NCBI GenBank assembly: GCA_017853555.1
Contig: JAFMJH010000003.1
Coordinates: 1 to 64,000 of the forward strand
Length of the DNA stretch: 64,000 bases
DNA from: Steroidobacteraceae bacterium
GTDB lineage: Bacteria > Pseudomonadota > Gammaproteobacteria > Steroidobacterales > Steroidobacteraceae
Direction: 5' to 3'
Shown piece by piece: positions 1 through 8,541 of this stretch (position 1 is its first letter; the number at the start of each line of letters is the position of its first letter). The position numbers were made by a program, and so were the translations under genes. The notes below the pieces were generated by a model. It did no database searches. It was given only the letters and a program-made list of their open reading frames with translations, and was not told the DNA's origin.

Positions 1-976
1 GGCCGTAGTAGGGATTCTCGGCCGTCGCGGTGCGCATCGCGCGCACGTAACCCTCGGGCAGCAGACGTCGTCGCTCCCAGTTGCCGTCCTGCATCAACAA
101 AATCGCGAGGCGCAGATAGCTCTCGGGCGGCAACATCAAACAGCAGCCCGAATGCGCAAGCCCACCCGGACGATCGACCCAGATCTCGCCGCCCGGTGCG
201 CCGATGGGCTGCAGAATTTCACGCGAGATGAAATCCGCGTAACGCACGCCCGTGGCGCGCTCGATGACGAGCGCGACGAGTTCGGCGATCGCATTGTTGT
301 ATTCGTAACGCGTGCCCGGATCGTCGGTGAGCGGATATTCACGCACGATGATTTCGCCGTGACGCGGATGCAGATAGGCGCGATTCAGAATGTCGTCGGC
401 TTTCGGTGCCGGACCCTGCGCGAGAAACCCCGAACGCATATCGAGCAGATGCCGCACGAGTATGCGCGAACGACGCGCATCGCCGCGCCATTCGCCGATG
501 AAATCGACCACCGGCTGATCGAGTGATTTGATCTTGCCGAGCGCGATCGCACGACCGATCGCGACTGCGCCGACCGGCTTGGCCAAACTGCGCGACGGAA
601 AGGTGGATGCACGGGTCGAGCCGCCGAAATAACTCTCCTCGACGACTTTGCCGCGATGCCACACGAGCAGCGCAGAGGAATTGTTGGCCGCCGCATAATC
701 ACGCGCTGCGGACAATGCCTGCGGCGCGATGCGCACCTCGGCAGCTCGCGCCACGGGCAAAGGGCGCACGCGCCGCGCACCGGCGACTTTTTCGAGTGGC
801 TCGTAACTCTCGAGCCCGAGCCCGAGTCGCGCGGCGTTCTGCAGGCGATCGAATCGTTGCTGATACACCGCTTCGTCGTCGAGCGCCTTCGGCTCGGCGG
901 CCGCTTGCGCGTGAGAGAGTTGGCCGTGCGCGAGGCAGGCCGACAGTACCAACCACAGAATCGTTCGCTTGCTCAT
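1..976 (-). CDS. Serine hydrolase, beta-lactamase/esterase class C fold (3' end outside window)
   Basis: A reading frame runs leftwards from ATG 976 and is still open at base 1, so the C-terminus is missing. The first about 25 residues (MSKRTILWLVLSACLAHG onward) look like a Sec signal peptide, so the product is probably periplasmic. It carries the SxxK nucleophile motif (SLAK, within SRSLAKPVGA) and a YxN motif (YNN, within TRYEYNNAIAEL), the pair that defines class C beta-lactamases, EstB-type esterases and 6-aminohexanoate-dimer hydrolases. Substrate cannot be told; an esterase or amidase role is more likely than antibiotic resistance. The start is supported by TAGGCT ending 7 nt upstream and no Shine-Dalgarno, suggesting a leaderless mRNA. 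Confidence 0.85.
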   Translation of the reverse strand, partial: MSKRTILWLVLSACLAHGQLSHAQAAAEPKALDDEAVYQQRFDRLQNAARLGLGLESYEPLEKVAGARRVRPLPVARAAEVRIAPQALSAARDYAAANNSSALLVWHRGKVVEESYFGGSTRASTFPSRSLAKPVGAVAIGRAIALGKIKSLDQPVVDFIGEWRGDARRSRILVRHLLDMRSGFLAQGPAPKADDILNRAYLHPRHGEIIVREYPLTDDPGTRYEYNNAIAELVALVIERATGVRYADFISREILQPIGAPGGEIWVDRPGGLAHSGCCLMLPPESYLRLAILLMQDGNWERRRLLPEGYVRAMRTATAENPYYG

Positions 977-983
977 GGGCCGA

Positions 984-989
984 AGCCTA
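984..989 (-). promoter_or_regulatory. Putative -10 box of a leaderless promoter, serine hydrolase
   Basis: On the minus strand TAGGCT is followed by 7 nt and the ATG at 976. This matches the TANNNT-N6/7-start pattern seen before several other operon-leading genes here. No convincing -35 is seen. Confidence 0.4.
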
Positions 990-1064
990 ACGGTACTCGG
1001 GTGCGCCCGCAAACCGACCGACGGGCGGCGGCGCGCATCCCTGTGCCTGCGTCGCCGAAGCGAT

Positions 1065-1070
1065 TATTCT
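1065..1070 (+). promoter_or_regulatory. Putative -10 box of a leaderless promoter, small membrane protein
   Basis: TATTCT lies 6 nt before the ATG at 1077 and there is no Shine-Dalgarno. The identical hexamer and spacing precede the patatin gene start at 33756 on the other strand. Confidence 0.4.
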
Positions 1071-1076
1071 CGCCCC

Positions 1077-1271
1077 ATGCGCATTGCCAAACCGATCTTG
1101 ATGGTGAGCACGCCGCTCGGCGTGGGTCTCGGGCTGTTCGAGGCGTTTCGCGTGGGGCGCTGGCTGGGATTGCTGATGATCGTGCTGATCGGCGCGATCG
1201 TGGCCTTTTCAGTTCTGACCGTGAACCGAATTCGCGACGACCGACGCAACACCGCGCAACACACCGGCTGA
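1077..1271 (+). CDS. Small hypothetical membrane protein, 64 aa
   Basis: A 64-residue protein with a continuous hydrophobic stretch (residues about 27-50, GRWLGLLMIVLIGAIVAF) and a basic, polar tail, consistent with one or two membrane helices. I do not recognise a family. An upstream in-frame extension to 969 is possible, but ATG 1077 is preferred because a TATTCT hexamer sits 6 nt before it. The last 63 nt overlap the convergent universal stress protein gene, which is unusual and lowers confidence slightly. Confidence 0.55.
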   Translation: MRIAKPILMVSTPLGVGLGLFEAFRVGRWLGLLMIVLIGAIVAFSVLTVNRIRDDRRNTAQHTG

Positions 1272-1988
1272 CGGCGCTGGCGGCGGCACGATCAGCACGT
1301 CGCAACCGACCGCACCGGCAAACGTATCCGTCAACGCGCGATCATGCGCGGCCACGACGATGACGTCGATCCGCTGCTTGGCCACGTGGCGCGCCAGCGC
1401 CTCCTCGCCCTGCCCCTCGCGCAACACCTCGAGCTCGCCGTGACACCCCTCGGCCAGATGTTCCGCCGCCGCCATCAACTCCGCGGCGTCGCCACGCGCG
1501 AGTTTCGACTCCGCCGCGAGCAACGCGCAAATCTTGGGCGACGGACTCCACGAACGGCCATAGGTCAACAACAGCGGTGCGCTGCAGGCGCGAATCAGGT
1601 TCAGGTCGGTGATCGACGGCAAGGGCGCCGGCTGCACGCCCGCATCGGTAAAACTTTTGATGACCAGCGACGGTTTGACGATGCGGACGTGCCGGCAGAT
1701 CCCGGCGCTCACCGTCGGCGCACAAGCCGCCTGGATGGAGAGCGTCACGTCGCGCGCGGAGACCGAACCGCGCAAGGCCTCGAGAAACCGCCGGCTCTCC
1801 GCGAGGCGACTCGCACGCGCCGCATCGGCCGCCGCACCGGCGGCGTAGGCGATGCCGTGTTCGTCCTCGCAGGTGAACAATTCGATGTGCGCACCGAAAT
1901 GCCGCGCGATCATGACGGCCTTGTGCACGGCGACGTTCGATCCCGACGCACGCTCGGCAACCACCACGATGAAGGACATCCGATTCAT
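1209..1988 (-). CDS. Tandem universal stress protein (UspA family), 259 aa
   Basis: The protein opens with a typical Usp strand and helix (MSFIVVVAERASGSNVAVHK) and its C-terminal half has the second Usp core, ending in the CDVLIVPPP strand. The length of about 260 residues matches two-domain UspE-like proteins. Such proteins are often induced by oxygen limitation or energy stress. ATG 1988 overlaps the stop of the upstream DksA-like gene as ATGA, indicating translational coupling; an internal ATG at 1979 is an alternative. Its position beside FixLJ and the cbb3 oxidase suggests a microaerobic stress role (inference). Confidence 0.8.
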   Translation of the reverse strand: MNRMSFIVVVAERASGSNVAVHKAVMIARHFGAHIELFTCEDEHGIAYAAGAAADAARASRLAESRRFLEALRGSVSARDVTLSIQAACAPTVSAGICRHVRIVKPSLVIKSFTDAGVQPAPLPSITDLNLIRACSAPLLLTYGRSWSPSPKICALLAAESKLARGDAAELMAAAEHLAEGCHGELEVLREGQGEEALARHVAKQRIDVIVVAAHDRALTDTFAGAVGCDVLIVPPPAPSAGVLRGVASVVANSVHGQN

Positions 1989-2308
1989 GCGCAGGCGATG
2001 CAGCGGTCGGTATCCGGGACCGCCTCGAGACGCGACGTGGTGATCGGCGCGCCGCACGCGACGCAGCGCAGGTATTCACCGCGCTCGATGCGCGCCAGCG
2101 CCCGATTGATGCGCTGCAGTTCGCTGCGCGCCGCATCGTCGAGATTTTGCAGGACTTCATCGTTTTCGCGCTGCACGGCCTGCTCGCCGAAATCGGCCGA
2201 CAGCGGCTCGTGTTCGCGTCGCAACTCGGCCGCAGTACGGCGAGCGCGTTCGGCTATTTCCGTACGCCGCGCGAGCAGACGACTGCGTGCCGCATCCAAA
2301 GTGATCAT
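1985..2308 (-). CDS. TraR/DksA-type zinc-finger regulator, 107 aa
   Basis: A short alpha-helical N-terminus is followed by a four-cysteine zinc finger, C82-x2-C85 and C103-x2-C106 (RCVACGAP ... RCIACA), the hallmark of the DksA/TraR family. It is shorter than E. coli DksA (151 aa), closer to YbiI/TraR-like relatives, and probably binds the RNA polymerase secondary channel. ATG 2308 is chosen; a GTG four codons upstream (2320) is possible. It forms a coupled pair with the downstream Usp gene (ATGA) and is divergent from fixL across about 150 bp. Confidence 0.8.
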   Translation of the reverse strand: MITLDAARSRLLARRTEIAERARRTAAELRREHEPLSADFGEQAVQRENDEVLQNLDDAARSELQRINRALARIERGEYLRCVACGAPITTSRLEAVPDTDRCIACA

Positions 2309-2423
2309 CGGCGATCCCACCCAAACGAAGGTTGGTGCACCGTCGCACGCCGCCCCTGCGGTCGACCATTGCGAAAACTACGTACGCCCGAGGACGCACG
2401 ACGAGACGCCGCGGGCGCCGTGC

Positions 2424-2429
2424 TAGCAT
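2424..2429 (+). promoter_or_regulatory. Possible -10 element of fixL promoter
   Basis: TGCTAGCAT at 2421-2429 resembles an extended -10 (TGn plus TAGCAT). The same nine bases occur before icd at 37914-37922. No clear -35 and no FNR box (TTGAT-N4-ATCAA) is present. The start codon lies 27 nt downstream without a good Shine-Dalgarno. Confidence 0.35.
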
Positions 2430-2456
2430 CAACCAAACTTTCGACGCGCGCGCGGC

Positions 2457-4397
2457 ATGAACTCGAACGGCAACACAACGGCACCCTCGCAGGGCGAATT
2501 CCAGGCGCTGCTCGACGCCACGGTCGATGCCGTCATCCTCATCGACCACACCGGTCACATCCAGAGTTTCAATCGGGCGGGAGAACGGCTGTTCGGATAT
2601 GCGGCCGACGAATTGATCGGCAAAAACGTGAGCGTGCTGATGACCGCGACCGATCGCGATTCGCACGATCACTACATGGCGCGGTACATGAAAACCAACG
2701 TGCCGCACATCATCGGCGTCGGTCGCGAAGTCGACGCGCGCCGCAAAGACGGCACGGAATTTCCCGTGTTTCTGTCGGTCGGACAAATCCATGGCGCCAA
2801 CCCGCCGCGCTTCATCGGTCTGCTGCACGACATCACCCTGCGTCGCGAAGCGATGGCCGCGATTCGTCGCGAGCGGGATCGCGCGAATCTCTATCTGGAA
2901 ATCGCGCAGGTGTTCCTGCTCGCGCTCTCGGCCGATCTGCGGGTGCAATTGGTCAATCGCAAAGGTTGCGAAACGCTCGCGCGGCGCGAAATCGACCTGC
3001 TCGGGCGCGACTGGCTTGAGGTGGCAGTGCCGACCGCACAGCATCAACGCGTGCGCCGCGACATCGAGCGCGTGGCCAATGCCACCGCCGATGAAGATTC
3101 ATACCTAGAACACGAAGTGCTGGCCGCCGACGGCCAGCGCCGACTGATCGGCTGGCGCTTGATGCCGATGCGCGGCGCCGACGGTCGTCTGGTCGGCTAT
3201 TTCGCCTCGGGCGAAGACATCACCCATCGACGCGCGATGGAGCAGTCGATGGAACGCACGCGCTTGCTCCTCAACGAGGCACAGGAAATCGCGAAGCTCG
3301 GCAACTTCGAAATGTTTCACGGCGGCACTGACGGCGCGCCGGCCCAGCCTTTCTGGTCCCCGGAGATGTATCGCATTCTGGGTCTCGAGCCACCGTCCCA
3401 TCCGACGCAGGGCCTGGACGTCGCCGAGCTCCTCGCGCGCATCCACCCCGAAGATCGCGCGCGCAACGCCGAGGTGTGGCGCCAGGTGGTCGGACAACCC
3501 GGCACCCGGCTCGATGAATTTCGGGTGCTCACGCCCGCGGGTGAACTGCGACACGTGCAAATCAACTACACCTCCACGCCGGCCCAAGGCGGCGGCATGC
3601 GCGTCGTCGGCACGCTGCTCGACGTGAGCGACGCCCGTCGCGCCGCCGAAGATGCCCGCGTGGCGCAGGAACGCATGACGCACGTCTCGCGTCTCGCCAC
3701 CATGGGCGAAATGGCCGCCGGCATCGCGCACGAACTGAACCAGCCGCTCGCCGCGATTGCCAATTATGCGAGCGCCGCGACGCGCCTCGCGGCGGCGTCG
3801 CCGTCGGCCGCCGACTCCGACGGCGACGTGCCGCTCGCCCTCGAGCAAATCCAGCGGCAGGCCTTGCGTGCCGGCGAAATCATTCGACGGCTGCGGGCGC
3901 TCGTGCAAAATCGCGAGACGCGCCTCGAAGCCGCCGACCTCAACGAATTGGTGCGCGAAGTGCTCGTTTTCACGCAGAGCGACGCGCGTCTCAACGACGT
4001 GCAACTGGTCGCCGAACTCGCCGACGATCTGCCGGTCGCGTCGGTCGACCGTATCCAGATCCAGCAAATTTTGCTGAATCTCCTGCGCAACTCGATCGAA
4101 GCGCTCGGGGAACGCCCGCGGGGCCAGCGAACGGTGCGGATCCGCACACGACATCGTCCGGGCGTCGCGCTCGAAGTGCAGATCGAAGACAACGGACCGG
4201 GCGTGCCGGCAGAGCTGGTCGCACGCATTTTCGATCCGTTCTGCACCACCAAAGAAACGGGCACCGGGCTCGGCCTTGCGATCAGCCGCACAATCGCCGA
4301 AGCACACCAAGGTAAACTGCTGTATGCGACGGCGCCTGCGGGAGGCGCACGTTTCACTTTGCAGTTGCCCTGCCCGACCGGGAGAGACGAAGAATGA
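2457..4397 (+). CDS. fixL: FixL-type oxygen-sensing histidine kinase with heme PAS domain, 646 aa
   Basis: Three PAS/PAC regions (about residues 13-130, 140-260, 270-395) precede a HisKA/HATPase core. The first PAS matches the FixL heme pocket: His70 in SHDHYMARY aligns with the proximal heme ligand His200 of Bradyrhizobium FixL, and His84 and Arg90 in PHIIGVGREV align with its His214 and distal Arg220. The kinase core has the H-box His425 (AHELNQP), N-box Asn545, G1 DNGPG 578-582, and G2 GTGLGL 602-607. No membrane segment is obvious, so it is probably cytosolic. It overlaps fixJ by ATGA and lies just upstream of ccoN, implying oxygen-dependent control of the cbb3 oxidase. The two extra PAS domains are more than in the classical FixL. 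Confidence 0.92.
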   Translation: MNSNGNTTAPSQGEFQALLDATVDAVILIDHTGHIQSFNRAGERLFGYAADELIGKNVSVLMTATDRDSHDHYMARYMKTNVPHIIGVGREVDARRKDGTEFPVFLSVGQIHGANPPRFIGLLHDITLRREAMAAIRRERDRANLYLEIAQVFLLALSADLRVQLVNRKGCETLARREIDLLGRDWLEVAVPTAQHQRVRRDIERVANATADEDSYLEHEVLAADGQRRLIGWRLMPMRGADGRLVGYFASGEDITHRRAMEQSMERTRLLLNEAQEIAKLGNFEMFHGGTDGAPAQPFWSPEMYRILGLEPPSHPTQGLDVAELLARIHPEDRARNAEVWRQVVGQPGTRLDEFRVLTPAGELRHVQINYTSTPAQGGGMRVVGTLLDVSDARRAAEDARVAQERMTHVSRLATMGEMAAGIAHELNQPLAAIANYASAATRLAAASPSAADSDGDVPLALEQIQRQALRAGEIIRRLRALVQNRETRLEAADLNELVREVLVFTQSDARLNDVQLVAELADDLPVASVDRIQIQQILLNLLRNSIEALGERPRGQRTVRIRTRHRPGVALEVQIEDNGPGVPAELVARIFDPFCTTKETGTGLGLAISRTIAEAHQGKLLYATAPAGGARFTLQLPCPTGRDEE

Positions 4398-5014
4398 ACC
4401 GCAATGCCTCCGTGTTCATCGTCGACGACGACGACGCCGTACGCAGCTCGCTGCGACTGTTGCTCAAATCGGTCGGGCTGCCCGCCATGGCCTATGCGTC
4501 GGCCGGCGACTTTTTGGCGGCCTGGCATCCGTCGCAAGCCGGCTGCCTCGTGCTCGACGTGCGCATGCCCGGCATGAGCGGCATCGAACTGCAACACGAA
4601 CTGAACCGTCGCGGCGCCATCATCCCGGTGATCTTCATCAGCGGCCATGCCGATATCCCGATGGCCGTCGAAGCGATCCAGCACGGCGCGTTCGATTTTC
4701 TGCAAAAGCCGTTCCGTGATCAGGAACTGATCGACCGCGTGCAACGGGCGCTCGCCGCCGACGGCAACAATCGCGCCGAACTCGCCAAACGCGATGCCAT
4801 CCGCGAGCGGTTCGACTCGCTCACGCCGCGGGAGCGCGAGGTGCTCACGCTCGTCACGCAAGGCAAGGCCAACAAAGTCATGGCCGGGGACCTCGGCGTC
4901 AGCCAGCGCACGGTCGAAATCCACCGCGCACGAGTGATGGAAAAAATGGGCGCGGCCTCGCTCGCGCAACTCGTGCGGATGGTGCTCGACCTCGAGGGCG
5001 CGCACGTCGACTGA
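4394..5014 (+). CDS. fixJ: FixJ-type response regulator, 206 aa
   Basis: An N-terminal receiver domain has the acidic patch DDDD 11-14, phospho-acceptor Asp55 (VLDVRMPG), Ser83 and Lys105 (QKPF). A LuxR/FixJ helix-turn-helix lies at about 140-200 (LTPREREVLTLV, then the QRTVEIHRARVMEKM recognition helix). Length matches FixJ and TtrR/NodW relatives. The start overlaps the fixL stop (ATGA), so kinase and regulator are translated as a coupled pair. The cco operon starts 140 bp downstream. It is the likely transcription activator of the microaerobic genes; no FixK gene is in the window. Confidence 0.92.
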   Translation: MNRNASVFIVDDDDAVRSSLRLLLKSVGLPAMAYASAGDFLAAWHPSQAGCLVLDVRMPGMSGIELQHELNRRGAIIPVIFISGHADIPMAVEAIQHGAFDFLQKPFRDQELIDRVQRALAADGNNRAELAKRDAIRERFDSLTPREREVLTLVTQGKANKVMAGDLGVSQRTVEIHRARVMEKMGAASLAQLVRMVLDLEGAHVD

Positions 5015-5153
5015 CCTCGACGGGCGACCGTCGCCCCCCGACTCCACCGCCGGCGGCAGGGAACCCCTGCGTCTTCTACTTATTCATGTGCTGCCGTGTT
5101 CCAGCGAACATTGCGCCGTCGCGCCACAGGCGCGCTGAGCAAGGTAATGGACG

Positions 5154-6587
5154 ATGACGGCGACGCAATTCGGCATCACTCAATACAACGACAAAGTGGT
5201 GCGGCAGTTCGCACTCATGACCGTCGTCTGGGGCGTAGTCGGCATGCTGGTGGGCGTGATCATCGCCGCACAACTGCTGCTGCCGGAACTGAACTTCGAC
5301 CTTCCCTGGCTTACCTATAGCCGGCTGCGGCCTCTGCATACCAACGCCGTGATCTTCGCCTTCGGCGGCTCGGCGATCTTCGCGACCTCGTATTACATCG
5401 TGCAGCGCACCTGCCACACGCGTCTGTTTTCGGACCGGCTTGCCGCATTCACCTTCTGGGGTTGGCAAACCATCATCGTGCTCGCGGCGATCTCGTTGCC
5501 GATGGGCTGGACGACCGGCAAAGAGTACGCGGAGCTCGAATGGCCGATAGACCTGTTGATCGCGGTCGTCTGGGTGGCCTACGCGATCGTGTTCCTCGGC
5601 ACGCTCGTCAAACGCAAAGTTCAGCACATTTACGTCGCCAACTGGTTCTTCGCCGCCTTCATCATCACGGTCGCGGTGCTGCACATCGTCAACAGCGCAG
5701 AGATTCCGGTGACCTTGACCAAAAGTTACTCGGCGTACGCCGGCGTCGTCGACGCGATGGTGCAATGGTGGTACGGCCACAACGCCGTCGGGTTTTTCCT
5801 GACGGCCGCGTTTCTCGGCATGATGTATTACTTCATCCCCAAGCAGGCGGGACGCCCGATCTACTCGTACCGCTTGTCGATCGTGCACTTCTGGTCGCTG
5901 ATCTCGATCTACATGTGGGCCGGGCCCCACCATCTGCACTACACGACCCTGCCCGATTGGGCGCAGACGCTCGGCATGGTGTTCTCGCTGATGCTGCTCG
6001 CGCCCTCCTGGGGCGGAATGATCAACGGCATCATGACGCTCTCCGGAGCTTGGCACAAATTACGCACCGATCCGATCCTGAAGTTTTTGATCGTCTCGCT
6101 GTCCTTCTACGGCATGTCGACCTTCGAAGGGCCGATGATGTCGATCAAGACCGTCAATGCGCTCTCGCACTACACCGACTGGACGATCGGCCACGTGCAC
6201 TCCGGCGCGCTCGGCTGGGTGGCGATGGTTTCGGTCGGTTCGCTCTACATGCTCATCCCGCGGCTCTACGGTCGCACGGAGATGTGGAGCACGAAACTGA
6301 TCGACGTGCACTTCTGGGTGTTCACGATCGGCATCGTGCTGTACGTCGCGTCGATGTGGATCGCGGGTGTCACGCAAGGGCTGATGTGGCGCGCGACCAA
6401 TCCCGACGGCACGCTCACCTACACCTTCGTCGAAGCGCTCAAGGCGACCTATCCGTATTACGCAGTGCGACTTTTGGGCGGCACGATGGTGCTCGGCGGC
6501 ATGTTCATCATGGTCTACAACGTCGCCAAGACCGTCGGCGCCGGCAAGGCGGCCGACGTCGCGATTCCGGCACCGGCCCACGCGTGA
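5154..6587 (+). CDS. ccoN: cbb3-type cytochrome c oxidase subunit I
   Basis: The 477-residue catalytic subunit of the high-affinity terminal oxidase of the inner membrane, with about 12 membrane helices. The metal ligands are present: His62 (RPLHTN, low-spin heme b), His209 (YGHN, CuB), His259-His260 (GPHHLHY, CuB), and His347/His349 (GHVHSG, hemes). Tyr253 in IYMWAGPHH is at the position of the cross-linked tyrosine of cbb3 enzymes. ATG 5154 has AAGGT about 9 nt upstream. It heads ccoNOQP. The upstream 139 bp contain no canonical FNR/FixK box, so FixJ may act directly or through a distant regulator. Confidence 0.97.
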   Translation: MTATQFGITQYNDKVVRQFALMTVVWGVVGMLVGVIIAAQLLLPELNFDLPWLTYSRLRPLHTNAVIFAFGGSAIFATSYYIVQRTCHTRLFSDRLAAFTFWGWQTIIVLAAISLPMGWTTGKEYAELEWPIDLLIAVVWVAYAIVFLGTLVKRKVQHIYVANWFFAAFIITVAVLHIVNSAEIPVTLTKSYSAYAGVVDAMVQWWYGHNAVGFFLTAAFLGMMYYFIPKQAGRPIYSYRLSIVHFWSLISIYMWAGPHHLHYTTLPDWAQTLGMVFSLMLLAPSWGGMINGIMTLSGAWHKLRTDPILKFLIVSLSFYGMSTFEGPMMSIKTVNALSHYTDWTIGHVHSGALGWVAMVSVGSLYMLIPRLYGRTEMWSTKLIDVHFWVFTIGIVLYVASMWIAGVTQGLMWRATNPDGTLTYTFVEALKATYPYYAVRLLGGTMVLGGMFIMVYNVAKTVGAGKAADVAIPAPAHA

Positions 6588-6603
6588 GCGGAGCACAACA
6601 CGC

Positions 6604-7212
6604 ATGAAACACGACATCATCGAAAAGAACACGGGTCTGCTCGGCATCCTCATCGCCGTCGTCATCAGCATCGGCGGCCTGGTGGAGATCGTGCCGTTGA
6701 TGCTCTCGCAAGAGACGACTACGGCCGCGCCCGGCATCGAACCGTACCCGGCACTGCAACTCGAAGGACGCGACATCTACCTGCGCGAGGGCTGCTACAA
6801 CTGCCACTCGCAAATGGTGCGCCCCTTGCGCGGCGAGACGGAGCGCTACGGTCACTACTCGGTAGCTGGCGAGTCCGTCTACGACCACCCCTTCCAGTTC
6901 GGCTCCAAGCGCACGGGTCCCGATCTTGCGCGCGTGGGCGGTCGCTACAGCGACGAGTGGCAGCGTCTGCACCTTCAAAATCCGCGTGACCTCGTGCCCG
7001 AATCGAACATGCCGGGCTTCCCGTGGCTGACGAATGCGGCAATCGATGCGTCGCTCACCGGCAGGAAGATGGCTGCGCTGCGCGTGGTCGGCGTGCCGTA
7101 CACGGATGCCGATATCAAAGGCGCCGCCGAGGCCGTGCGCGGCAAGACCGAGCTCGACGCGCTGGTCGCTTATCTGCAAGGGCTGGGCATCGCGGCCAAA
7201 AACTGGAAGTGA
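6604..7212 (+). CDS. ccoO: cbb3-type cytochrome c oxidase subunit II (mono-heme c)
   Basis: This 202-residue subunit has an N-terminal membrane anchor (residues 10-34) and one c-type heme site C64-x2-C67-H68 ([11 protein letters not shown]), with the conserved MVRPLRGE segment following. Met in the [10 protein letters not shown] region is the likely axial heme ligand. It passes electrons from CcoP/CcoQ to CcoN. It follows ccoN by 16 nt in the same operon. Length and order match known ccoO genes. Confidence 0.96.
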   Translation: MKHDIIEKNTGLLGILIAVVISIGGLVEIVPLMLSQETTTAAPGIEPYPALQLEGRDIYLREGCYNCHSQMVRPLRGETERYGHYSVAGESVYDHPFQFGSKRTGPDLARVGGRYSDEWQRLHLQNPRDLVPESNMPGFPWLTNAAIDASLTGRKMAALRVVGVPYTDADIKGAAEAVRGKTELDALVAYLQGLGIAAKNWK

Positions 7213-7217
7213 CCGAC

Positions 7218-7370
7218 ATGAGTGCTGCAACCCTTGGAATTCTGCGCGGCGTGGCAACTTTGCTCGCGATGATCGCCTTCACGGCCGTCGTCGTCTGGGC
7301 CTGGAGTCGGCGCCGACGTGACACGTTCGATGCCGCGGCGAAACTGCCGCTCGAGGAAGATCCATCATGA
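7218..7370 (+). CDS. ccoQ: cbb3 oxidase small subunit CcoQ, 50 aa
   Basis: A single hydrophobic helix (residues about 7-29, ILRGVATLLAMIAFTAVVVW) is followed by a basic patch SRRRRDTF and an acidic tail, typical of CcoQ/FixQ, which stabilises the oxidase complex. It starts 5 nt after the ccoO stop and its own stop overlaps the ccoP start (ATGA). Confidence 0.9.
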   Translation: MSAATLGILRGVATLLAMIAFTAVVVWAWSRRRRDTFDAAAKLPLEEDPS

Positions 7371-8278
7371 GCAACGGCGTCAGTCTGTTCATCGCCCTCG
7401 CCGCGATTCTCAACACCATCGCCGCGGTGGGTCTGCTGGTCTGGATGCGCAAGCGACGCGGCGAGGAATCCTCGACCGAAGATACGACCGGCCACGTCTG
7501 GGACGGCGATCTGCGCGAGTACAACAACCCGCTGCCGCGTTGGTGGCTGTGGTTGTTCGTGCTCACGGTGGTGTTCGCCGTCGCGTACGTGATTCTGTAT
7601 CCGGGTCTCGGCAAAAATCCGGGCGCGCTCGGCTGGACCCAACAACGACAGTGGGATCAGTTGCAAGCCGATCAGGAGCGACGCGCCGAAGCGGTGCTCG
7701 CGGTCTACCGCAACCGCAGCAGCGAAGATCTCGCTCACGATCCGCAAGCACTCGCCATCGGTCGCAATCTGTTCGCCAACAATTGCGCCGCCTGTCACGG
7801 TTCCGACGGTCGCGGCGCACGCGGCTTTCCCAATCTCACCGATCGCGATTGGTTGTATGGCGGAACCGCCGAAGCGATCGAGACGACGATCACGCAAGGC
7901 CGCATGGGCGTGATGGCGCCATGGGGCGAAGTGCTCGGCGCAGGCGGCGTGGATGATGTAACGGCCTACGTAATGTCGCTCTCGGGCCGCAAAGCACCGC
8001 GCGGCGACGTCGCGGCGGGCCGGACGCACTACGCGACGTACTGCATCGCTTGCCACGGTCCCGATGCGAAGGGCAATCAGGACGTCGGCGCCCCGAATCT
8101 CACCGACAACATCTGGTTGCACGGCGGAACGCCCGACCGCGTGCGCGAGACCATTGCCCAAGGTCGTCAAGGCAACATGCCGGCGCACGGCGAGCGTCTC
8201 GGCGCACTGCGCGTGAAGTTGCTCGCGGCCTACGTGCAGAGCCTCGGAGAACTGCGTGTCGCAAGTCGCCAACCATGA
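7367..8278 (+). CDS. ccoP: cbb3-type cytochrome c oxidase subunit III (di-heme c)
   Basis: The 303-residue protein has two N-terminal membrane helices (about 5-26 and 58-79), joined by the conserved HVWDGDLREYNNPLPRWW region, then two cytochrome c domains with heme sites C140AAC143H144 and C226IAC229H230. It accepts electrons from soluble or bc1-linked cytochromes and feeds CcoO. The two c domains share the PNLTD-x3-WL-GG repeat, showing internal duplication. The downstream ORF begins inside its last codons. Confidence 0.97.
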   Translation: MSNGVSLFIALAAILNTIAAVGLLVWMRKRRGEESSTEDTTGHVWDGDLREYNNPLPRWWLWLFVLTVVFAVAYVILYPGLGKNPGALGWTQQRQWDQLQADQERRAEAVLAVYRNRSSEDLAHDPQALAIGRNLFANNCAACHGSDGRGARGFPNLTDRDWLYGGTAEAIETTITQGRMGVMAPWGEVLGAGGVDDVTAYVMSLSGRKAPRGDVAAGRTHYATYCIACHGPDAKGNQDVGAPNLTDNIWLHGGTPDRVRETIAQGRQGNMPAHGERLGALRVKLLAAYVQSLGELRVASRQP

Positions 8279-8534
8279 GTCGCTCGGTACGCACGGCCGC
8301 ATCTGGCTGACGGTACTCTGGACGTCGTTCCTCGCGGCCAGCGGCGCGACGATGGTGTTCTTCGCGTTCGTCGATCCGAGGCCGGCGATCGAAATGCTCG
8401 CGCCCGCCGCTGCGCCACCCTCGCGCACCGCGCTGTACAGCGTCGGATTCTTTTTGTTCTGGATGATCGCAGCCCTGTCGGCGTCGCTCACGGCGTGGTT
8501 GTTGAGCGCGCCGTCCCGCCGTTCGTCGCCCTGA
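8256..8534 (+). CDS. Small membrane protein between ccoP and ccoG, 92 aa
   Basis: Two hydrophobic helices are visible (residues about 15-39 and 61-84) around a periplasm-like loop rich in Pro and Ala. No recognised domain. GTG 8256 would overlap ccoP by 23 nt; no better start lies between the genes. The position between oxidase structural and assembly genes suggests an accessory role in cbb3 assembly, but this is inference from context only. Confidence 0.65.
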   Translation: MSQVANHESLGTHGRIWLTVLWTSFLAASGATMVFFAFVDPRPAIEMLAPAAAPPSRTALYSVGFFLFWMIAALSASLTAWLLSAPSRRSSP

Positions 8535-8541
8535 ACGCCGC

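Noticed and set aside
5022-5036. Hairpin GGGCGA-CCG-TCGCCC after fixJ as a terminator
   Set aside because: Only a 6-bp stem and no T-run follows; too weak to call.
5015-5153. Search for an FNR/FixK box (TTGAT-N4-ATCAA) before ccoN
   Set aside because: No acceptable match in the fixJ-ccoN gap.
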